This document shows positions 5,109 through 9,683 of a stretch of DNA of 9,683 nt, piece after piece. A program made the position numbers and the translations under genes. The notes below the pieces were generated by a model. That model saw only the letters and a program-made list of their open reading frames with translations, did not search any database and was not told the DNA's origin. Numbering within the stretch: position 1 is the stretch's first letter; each line of letters begins with the position of its first letter. Origin of the DNA: Thermococcus sp. (GTDB taxonomy: Archaea; Methanobacteriota_B; Thermococci; Thermococcales; Thermococcaceae); the NCBI GenBank assembly GCA_027001105.1, contig JALTMZ010000216.1, positions 1 to 9,683 on the forward strand, read 5' to 3'.

Positions 5109-7729
5109 GTTTGGATTATTCTGAGTAGCAAAATGATCAGAAGCAGAATTGCCGCTAAAAATAAGAGATAGTTTCTTGTATATTGTTTACTGATCTGAGC
5201 AGTTGAAGTGTTGAGTGTTTTTGACGTGGTGCCCACTTCATGTGTTTCCGAAATAGGCTCTTTTTTAACCCCTTTCAGCGGTGAGCTCTTGCAAAATATG
5301 ACATCTTTTCTCTCCAAGAATGCCCTCACAAGGTCATCTGATAAATCCTTAAACGTTCCATTATAGAGAACTATATTCTGAACTCCCCACAGCACTATGC
5401 CGTGTCTTAGAGGAGTCATACGAACACGATAGAGTTTAATAGGTAGCTTTAAAGATTTTAGAGATTTGCTGACTTTAATCAGGTGAGTCCCGTTTGACAG
5501 ATACAGTTCTCCTTTCCAAAAAGTATAATCAAAGGTGTCAGTCCCTTTAAACTCTCCGAGCATCTTCTTATTGGACGTGAAAACTCTATAGGAGCAACTC
5601 ACTTTTATTCCGTATATGCAGCTCTGAGCAACGACTGTTCCATTAATATAATAATACACAGTCCGATCTTTGGGCTCGAAAAGAACCCTGAGTTCCCTAT
5701 TGTAAGCGTATATCCCTTTAAATGGAGAATTCGGTGCATAAACTCCATGTGAGCGATAACCCAGAATAATGCTGTCATTCTTGTAGTCGAGTGGAATTAA
5801 GAAACGATGAAATTCTGCAATCTTAGTGAGATCCCACCTGTAAACCGTCGTGTTGAACTTGTAAATTGAAGGCTCTTCCTTGTTTTTCCACTCCATACTC
5901 ATGTATTTAGCGTGCACTATCAGCAGAGATTCATTGAGATAAGCAACAGCGACTTCATTGTTGTTCCTTCTCTCAAAGGGCAGTTTATGGAATGTCCTCC
6001 CATCAAAAACGTAAACTCTTTTAAATGCTTTTTTGTCAAGAAAAACAGGATAAGGGCCAGCCTTATACCAAAAATAAAGAGTTTCATTGATTATGGCGAT
6101 GCTTTTCAGTTTATCACCTTCTAAGACATAAGCCTGAGTAGTGGTTCCGTTCACTGCAATCAGAATTCTCCTATCAGTGTAGATTCCCTTAAGTGGAAGG
6201 TTGTGTATGCACGAGCCGTTGTAGATATGAGAGTAGTCTTTGTAGTTGTTAATGATGTAAAACCTCCCAAACTGTCCCAGCGGATAAAAGAACCTCCCAA
6301 CATACTTAAAGCTCCCGTTGTAATGAAACAGCTCGTCATGTCCCTCAGAAGGGGTAAGATAGACAAGGAATGTATTCCTCCAAGCCTTAATATTAGAAAT
6401 ATGATAGTAAACCGGCTTAGGCTTTTCACAAAGAGCTTCAAGTTTTTGGGTTAGATCTACAAGCCTTCCGTTCTGATACTTTAAAAGTGCTGAGTCTCCA
6501 TCTTTTATGTAGCGTAGGAGAAGCAGATATCTCTTTGTAGGAATTATCGCATAGAAGCCGAATTTGTCGTTGAGCGGAATCTCTGTTGTTGTGTTGTCTT
6601 TTACAATCACAAGCTTTCTGTCTCTTTCATACTCAACGTAAGCAACACTACCATTGAAAGGAGCGGGCTGTGGAGTGAGCCAATGCTCCATCATTTCGGT
6701 ATAATAGTATATGCTCAAGTCAGTGTCAGCAAGCCCTTTCAGCCAGATTATTTTGCTTCCAACTACAAGCGCTGGAGTTCCGGAAAAGCGAGAGAATGCA
6801 GAGACGAATTTAGTTGAAACCAGCTTGAGACTTCTGTTTTCAAGCTTATACAGGTGCCACCAGTCCAAGCCACCTCCTCCAAGATACCAGCTCTGATTCC
6901 ACCCGTAAACTCTTAGAGGATATCTGAACGCAGTGGTATTCAAAATGAACTTTTCATCTGTAAAGTTCCATATATACACGGCATTCCAAAGTGTTCTGTT
7001 CACATATCCACTATAAACGATGAGCACATGGGTTCCGTTAAAGGAAAAGTCTACAAAGTCAGCATTTTTTGAGAAATGGTAGACTTTCCCTTCTTTTATT
7101 GCATAAACTCCTCCTCTATCACCATATCTATAAACTAAAAACCACACTCCGTTCCCATAAAACACGTGGTTAAACTCTTCCTTAATTACAATGGGTTCTG
7201 AAATTGTTCTCTTGAATAAATCAAAGAAGTAAATATGGTTGGTTCGTGGAAAACCATTGCGAGTTATGTGCACTATCATTACAGTTGACCCGTTTGAATA
7301 CTCCCTAACAAAGTTGTACCGCGTATCAACACTTACATTCAATGAGAGCAACTTCTCTCTTTCATCAGCAGTGTATCTATAGAGCTCAAATGTTTTGGGG
7401 ACTCCCTTTTCATCTCTAACTATTCTCTCCAAAATCCAGCCGTTGTTCCAGAACAAAGGTGTTAAGCCATTCAGATTTATCTCTTTGAATTTCTCTCCAT
7501 CATACAGGAACCAGCTCAGCTTTCCAGCTCTATAGCAACCACCCATAGAGTAGCAGTCTGTAAGATGCTGATAACCAGCCAGAATCAATGCTTGATTTTC
7601 TCCTGGAATTACTGAAGCAATGGAAAATACAACTTTTCCCTCTTGAGCATATATCTTTGGTGAAAGAAATAGGGCAAAAAGTATTACAATAAGAAGTATT
7701 CTTAACTTAATTCCTGCCATTTTTGTCAT
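5087..7729 (-). CDS. Large membrane-anchored surface protein of unknown function, probable beta-propeller
   Basis: I do not recognise this 880-residue protein. Residues 1-28 form a signal peptide (hydrophobic core 10-22, likely cleavage after IYA). The C-terminus has a Ser/Thr-rich stalk (about 826-852), one membrane helix (854-872) and a basic tail KGRKKR, so the body should face outward. At least 20 N-X-S/T sequons fit a glycosylated archaeal surface protein. The body is made of short hydrophobic strands and repeats a loose Y-x-x-G-x-x-F/L-x-x-L motif, e.g. at 76-86, 417-427, 469-478, 573-584, 743-753 and 788-797, which suggests beta-propeller blades of about 50 residues; this is inference. 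Seven Cys include two close pairs (59/65 and 704/712) that could be disulfides. There is no catalytic motif I can identify. No ribosome binding site precedes either ATG (7729 or 7720), but a strong promoter sits exactly where a leaderless message would need it. The gene is convergent with the ABC operon. Confidence 0.85.
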   Translation of the reverse strand: MTKMAGIKLRILLIVILFALFLSPKIYAQEGKVVFSIASVIPGENQALILAGYQHLTDCYSMGGCYRAGKLSWFLYDGEKFKEINLNGLTPLFWNNGWILERIVRDEKGVPKTFELYRYTADEREKLLSLNVSVDTRYNFVREYSNGSTVMIVHITRNGFPRTNHIYFFDLFKRTISEPIVIKEEFNHVFYGNGVWFLVYRYGDRGGVYAIKEGKVYHFSKNADFVDFSFNGTHVLIVYSGYVNRTLWNAVYIWNFTDEKFILNTTAFRYPLRVYGWNQSWYLGGGGLDWWHLYKLENRSLKLVSTKFVSAFSRFSGTPALVVGSKIIWLKGLADTDLSIYYYTEMMEHWLTPQPAPFNGSVAYVEYERDRKLVIVKDNTTTEIPLNDKFGFYAIIPTKRYLLLLRYIKDGDSALLKYQNGRLVDLTQKLEALCEKPKPVYYHISNIKAWRNTFLVYLTPSEGHDELFHYNGSFKYVGRFFYPLGQFGRFYIINNYKDYSHIYNGSCIHNLPLKGIYTDRRILIAVNGTTTQAYVLEGDKLKSIAIINETLYFWYKAGPYPVFLDKKAFKRVYVFDGRTFHKLPFERRNNNEVAVAYLNESLLIVHAKYMSMEWKNKEEPSIYKFNTTVYRWDLTKIAEFHRFLIPLDYKNDSIILGYRSHGVYAPNSPFKGIYAYNRELRVLFEPKDRTVYYYINGTVVAQSCIYGIKVSCSYRVFTSNKKMLGEFKGTDTFDYTFWKGELYLSNGTHLIKVSKSLKSLKLPIKLYRVRMTPLRHGIVLWGVQNIVLYNGTFKDLSDDLVRAFLERKDVIFCKSSPLKGVKKEPISETHEVGTTSKTLNTSTAQISKQYTRNYLLFLAAILLLIILLLRIIQTKGRKKR

Positions 7730-7750
7730 GTAAGAGCTTCTGCTATGGAA

Positions 7751-7766
7751 AATTTAAACATTTCGC
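7751..7766 (-). promoter_or_regulatory. Predicted BRE/TATA promoter of the 880-residue protein gene (leaderless)
   Basis: The minus strand reads GCGAAATGTTTAAATT: BRE-like GCGAAA (7761-7766) followed by a TATA box TGTTTAAATT (7751-7760). The TATA centre is 26 bases from the A of the ATG at 7729, and the bases just before that ATG (CTCTTAC) show no Shine-Dalgarno sequence. The transcript is therefore predicted to start at or next to the start codon. It also gives the gene its own promoter, separate from the metal-binding protein gene 65 bases upstream. Confidence 0.6.
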
Positions 7767-7794
7767 AACTCTATTTTAGCGAGTTAGAACTTAG

Positions 7795-8775
7795 TTAATC
7801 CTTAATCAAAGCTCCAACTGCCATCCCCAGTGAGATTCCGACAATCAATGAGAGGATAACATAGGTGATATTGATGTTTTCTGCTTTTGTAGTTTGCTGA
7901 ATGGGTGCTGTTTTCAGGTTCAATACATCTATTATGGCTTTGGAGTTTTCAATCAGGACTTCAGTATATGGTTTGTTAACCCAGATTGTTGTTATGTCAG
8001 CTAAGGGCTTTCCAGACCTCTGAGCAAGTTCAATAGCAGCATTCTTTAGAGCCTCTGGACTTTTAGAGGAATAAGCTATGAAATCTACAGCATTTGCTGT
8101 TTTTAGCATTTCGTCAACACTCTTAGCAGGAACCTCTGCTTCAGGCTTTATAGATGCTACAGCCTTTACCCCAAGCCACTCAAGGGCGTACTGCTGAGAG
8201 GGCAGTTCGATAATGGCAGTTGAGTTCTCAGCCAAAGCTTTGTACGCTTTAACTATTGCCAGAACTTTTGTTTCAAACCTCTCATACTGTCTCTCATAAA
8301 GCTCTTGATTCTGCGGATATCTTTCTGACAATGCTTCAGCTGTAGCTTTTGCAATTGCCAGAGCATTGTACGGGTCAAGCCATATCCCATGCGGGTTGTT
8401 TTTATTATTGTACCATCTTTCAGGCAGAAATCTGAAGCCGTATTTCCCGTAATCCTCTGCAAACAGCACCTCTGCGTTTATCGTTCCCTCTTCCTTAAGT
8501 TGCTTCATCTTCTGCTCTGCTGGTAGATGTCCGTTGGCTGTTACAACAACATCAGCCTTTTTGATGAGCTCAATCTGCTCGGGAGTAAGCTGGTACTGGT
8601 GAGGATCAGCTCCGGGCGGGACAATGTAAACGACATCTACAGAGTCTCCGAATACCTCTTTTACGATCTCCGCCAAGGGAGGTATGCTTGCGACTATAAG
8701 AGGCTTTTCAGCACTTACCTCGGGAGATAATAGTGAAGTGATGATGAGTATGAGGATTAATGCCTTCGCTCTCAT
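7795..8775 (-). CDS. ZnuA/TroA-like metal ABC transporter substrate-binding protein, membrane-anchored
   Basis: This 326-residue cluster A-I binding protein should capture a divalent metal (Zn or Mn) outside the cell. A signal peptide spans 1-22 (likely cut after VSA); there is no lipobox. The protein is instead held by a C-terminal membrane helix (about 303-323). Family motifs are ASIPPLAEIVKEVFGD (29-44), PPGADPHQYQ with metal ligand His59 (53-62), and HGIWLDP with His129 (129-135). At the place where ZnuA-type proteins have the third ligand (HxAFxYF), this protein reads ELPSQQYALEWLG (190-202), with no His. The His-rich loop of many ZnuA proteins is absent; His83 lies in NGHLPAEQ, where the family usually has a hydrophobic residue. 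The ATG follows GGGTGA at good spacing. No ATPase or permease gene is adjacent. Family membership is firm; metal identity, and even whether transport is its role, is open. Confidence 0.88.
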   Translation of the reverse strand: MRAKALILILIITSLLSPEVSAEKPLIVASIPPLAEIVKEVFGDSVDVVYIVPPGADPHQYQLTPEQIELIKKADVVVTANGHLPAEQKMKQLKEEGTINAEVLFAEDYGKYGFRFLPERWYNNKNNPHGIWLDPYNALAIAKATAEALSERYPQNQELYERQYERFETKVLAIVKAYKALAENSTAIIELPSQQYALEWLGVKAVASIKPEAEVPAKSVDEMLKTANAVDFIAYSSKSPEALKNAAIELAQRSGKPLADITTIWVNKPYTEVLIENSKAIIDVLNLKTAPIQQTTKAENINITYVILSLIVGISLGMAVGALIKD

Positions 8776-8793
8776 TTTTAGGTCACCCTAAAA
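8776..8793. promoter_or_regulatory. Perfect-arm palindrome TTTTAGG-TCAC-CCTAAAA, possible metal-repressor operator
   Basis: Seven-base arms TTTTAGG and CCTAAAA are exact inverted repeats around a four-base centre. The half-site TTAGG resembles operators of the DtxR/IdeR family of metal-dependent repressors. The palindrome begins one base upstream of the metal-binding protein ATG, covers its ribosome binding site (GGGTGA on the minus strand), and overlaps the transcription start predicted near 8788 from the TATA box at 8811-8817. That is a good position for a repressor. In RNA form it would be a stem closed by a GUGA (GNRA) tetraloop that hides the ribosome binding site, so translational control is an alternative. 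Binding is inferred. Confidence 0.5.
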
Positions 8794-8810
8794 TCATTAA
8801 TCTGTTTAAC

Positions 8811-8825
8811 TTTAAAACCTTGTGC
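8811..8825 (-). promoter_or_regulatory. Predicted promoter of the metal-binding protein gene
   Basis: The minus strand carries TTTTAAA (8811-8817) preceded by GCACAAGG as a weak BRE. The predicted start near 8788 would leave a leader of about 13 bases holding the ribosome binding site. A second AT-rich box on the same strand (8826-8838) is an alternative that would give a leader near 32 bases. I cannot choose between them from sequence alone. Confidence 0.4.
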
Positions 8826-8849
8826 AAATTTTTTAAAGATATGTGCAAA
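8821..8849. repeat. Direct repeat TGTGCAAA, two copies 21 bp apart
   Basis: Identical octamers TGTGCAAA lie at 8821-8828 and 8842-8849, same orientation, with a 21-bp period, i.e. two turns of B-DNA. They bracket the AT-rich box TTTTTTAAAG (8829-8838), which can serve as the TATA element of the rightward gene. The first copy also touches the BRE region of the leftward promoter. Same-face spacing around a promoter suggests a regulator site, but two 8-mers may also occur by chance. Confidence 0.4.
8822..8838 (+). promoter_or_regulatory. Predicted promoter of the HELGH-protein gene
   Basis: TTTTTTAAAG (8829-8838) preceded by GTGCAAA (8822-8828) fits a BRE plus TATA box. Its centre predicts initiation near 8860, leaving a leader of about ten bases with the ribosome binding site GGTGGAG (8859-8865). 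The leader is short even for Thermococcales. TTTAAAA at 8811-8817 is an alternative box that would start the message near 8840. Confidence 0.35.
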
Positions 8850-8869
8850 ATCCCTATGGGTGGAGATCT

Positions 8870-9683
8870 GTGAGGAAGCTTTTGATTTTCTTAATTTTTG
8901 TGATTCTCACTTCTCCGGTCTATTCGTATCAGTATCAAACAGACAAGGTTTATGTTGAGATAAATCCAAATGAGGAGCTCTTGAGCATCGTTTATTACCT
9001 CGCTTTCGGGGCTGATGAGTTCGTCATATCCCATCATGACTACATCCAAGATGTTGAGGCATATTTTGGCAGTTATAAGAACCATACTGCAGTTCAAATG
9101 TTGAGGCAATACTTCAGCGATGCAGAGACAATTCCTCAAAGGGATTACAAGCTTTTTGTCCTCGATGCGTATATCCTCCAATTCTCAAATCCCCCTGAAA
9201 TGAAGAGGATTTATACAGAATGGCAGGACTCAGATTTGGATAAAATCATCGATGCTCTAAGGGCATTCGCTCAGGATACGAACTTCATGGAATTCTTTAA
9301 AGCCCACGAAAGCTATTATGAACGGGATTTAGATGTTTATATTTCTGCTATTCAGTCCCTACCTCCTGATGAGTTCATGAAGCCTTACATGAACCTAACA
9401 AACGTCAGATTTGAGTTCCATCTACCATATTTGGTGTGCATCCACGGACACAGCTTTTATGCAGAGGACAACGGCACTGAGATTTACGGCTCTGGTGGAA
9501 TGCCACCTCTTGTAAGAAGGGCTCCTCCGAGGACTTTATGGAGCTTAGAAAGGGCCAAGGACACCATATTTGGTCTCCCTCTCAACGCTGTTTACGTAAA
9601 CAACAGGAAATTTGATGAGCTTTGGATTTTGGACTTTCTATACCATGAGCTTGGACATGACATCACCAGCAAGAAACTTGATG
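8870..9683 (+). CDS. Secreted HELGH-motif zinc metallopeptidase-like protein (3' end outside window)
   Basis: The first 271 codons of a secreted protein are present; the gene continues past the window. I place the start at GTG 8870: GGTGGAG lies four bases before it, and translation from it gives a clean signal peptide (MRKLLIFLIFVILTSPVYS, residues 1-19). ATGs at 8841 and 8856 are in another frame that stops at once; an in-frame GTG at 8843 would add residues before the signal peptide and lacks a ribosome site. The mature part is rich in acidic and aromatic residues. Residues 259-263 are HELGH, the HExxH zinc-site motif with Glu260 as expected catalytic base, preceded by a hydrophobic strand/helix LWILDFLY. 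A third zinc ligand would lie downstream of the window. The layout recalls the poorly characterised DUF4932 family, but this is from memory and unverified. It is divergent from the metal-binding protein gene and shares its 94-base promoter region. Confidence 0.75.
   Translation, partial: MRKLLIFLIFVILTSPVYSYQYQTDKVYVEINPNEELLSIVYYLAFGADEFVISHHDYIQDVEAYFGSYKNHTAVQMLRQYFSDAETIPQRDYKLFVLDAYILQFSNPPEMKRIYTEWQDSDLDKIIDALRAFAQDTNFMEFFKAHESYYERDLDVYISAIQSLPPDEFMKPYMNLTNVRFEFHLPYLVCIHGHSFYAEDNGTEIYGSGGMPPLVRRAPPRTLWSLERAKDTIFGLPLNAVYVNNRKFDELWILDFLYHELGHDITSKKLD

Noticed and set aside
4871..5128. 85-residue open frame spanning the end of the second permease and the convergent junction
   Set aside because: Most of it overlaps conserved permease sequence in another frame, and the remainder is the T-rich terminator region.
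7730..7794. Terminator hairpin for the metal-binding protein gene
   Set aside because: No convincing stem or T-tract is seen on the minus strand between the two leftward genes; only the downstream promoter is supported.
8801..8817. Possible SurR-type GTTTnnnAAAC redox operator near GTTTAACTTTAAAAC
   Set aside because: The spacing between half-sites is wrong and the expected third GTT element is absent.
1..9683. RNA genes, CRISPR arrays, insertion sequences or prophage signatures
   Set aside because: No repeat-spacer pattern, tRNA-like cloverleaf, transposase motif or terminal inverted repeat was seen; almost all of the DNA is accounted for by coherent genes of similar composition.

Overview
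The window looks like chromosomal DNA from a hyperthermophilic archaeon of the order Thermococcales (Thermococcus, Pyrococcus or Palaeococcus). Supporting signs are archaeal BRE/TATA-type promoters, GGAGGTGA/GGTGA ribosome binding sites, heavy use of AGA/AGG and ATA codons, a lipoprotein with a Thr/Ser/Pro-rich linker after its lipobox Cys, and surface proteins anchored by a C-terminal membrane segment. No lineage assignment below the order is attempted. There are no RNA genes, CRISPR arrays or mobile elements, and coding density is high: the longest gene-free stretches are about 130 and 95 bases, both between divergent genes.

Bases 1-277 hold the 5' end of a short leftward reading frame (146 down to the window edge) and a divergent promoter region with two tandem TTTTCGAAAA palindromes. 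Bases 278-5084 are a complete rightward operon for an ABC importer of the BMP/PnrA class: lipid-anchored binding protein, fused double ATPase, and two different membrane permeases. The last three genes overlap or nearly overlap. Bacterial systems with this layout (Lactococcus BmpA-NupABC, Bacillus NupNOPQ) import nucleosides, so nucleoside uptake is the best guess here. Two polypyrimidine tracts, one after the binding-protein gene and one at the operon end, are candidate archaeal termination or attenuation signals.

Bases 5087-8775 run leftward and encode two envelope proteins. The first is an 880-residue, sequon-rich, probably beta-propeller protein of unknown function with a signal peptide and a C-terminal membrane anchor. 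The second is a cluster A-I (ZnuA/TroA-like) metal-binding protein that lacks one conserved His ligand and has no ATPase or permease partner beside it. From 8870 rightward, a secreted protein with an HELGH zinc-peptidase motif runs off the window end. The 94-base region between these two divergent genes contains an 18-bp palindrome resembling a DtxR-family metal-repressor site on the ribosome binding site of the metal-binding protein gene, and a pair of TGTGCAAA direct repeats spaced two helical turns apart.

The right part therefore reads as a small cell-surface and metal-handling locus beside a nucleoside importer. The most promising leads are the metal-box-like palindrome, the unusual metal site of the orphan binding protein, the giant uncharacterised surface protein, and the neighbouring metallopeptidase.
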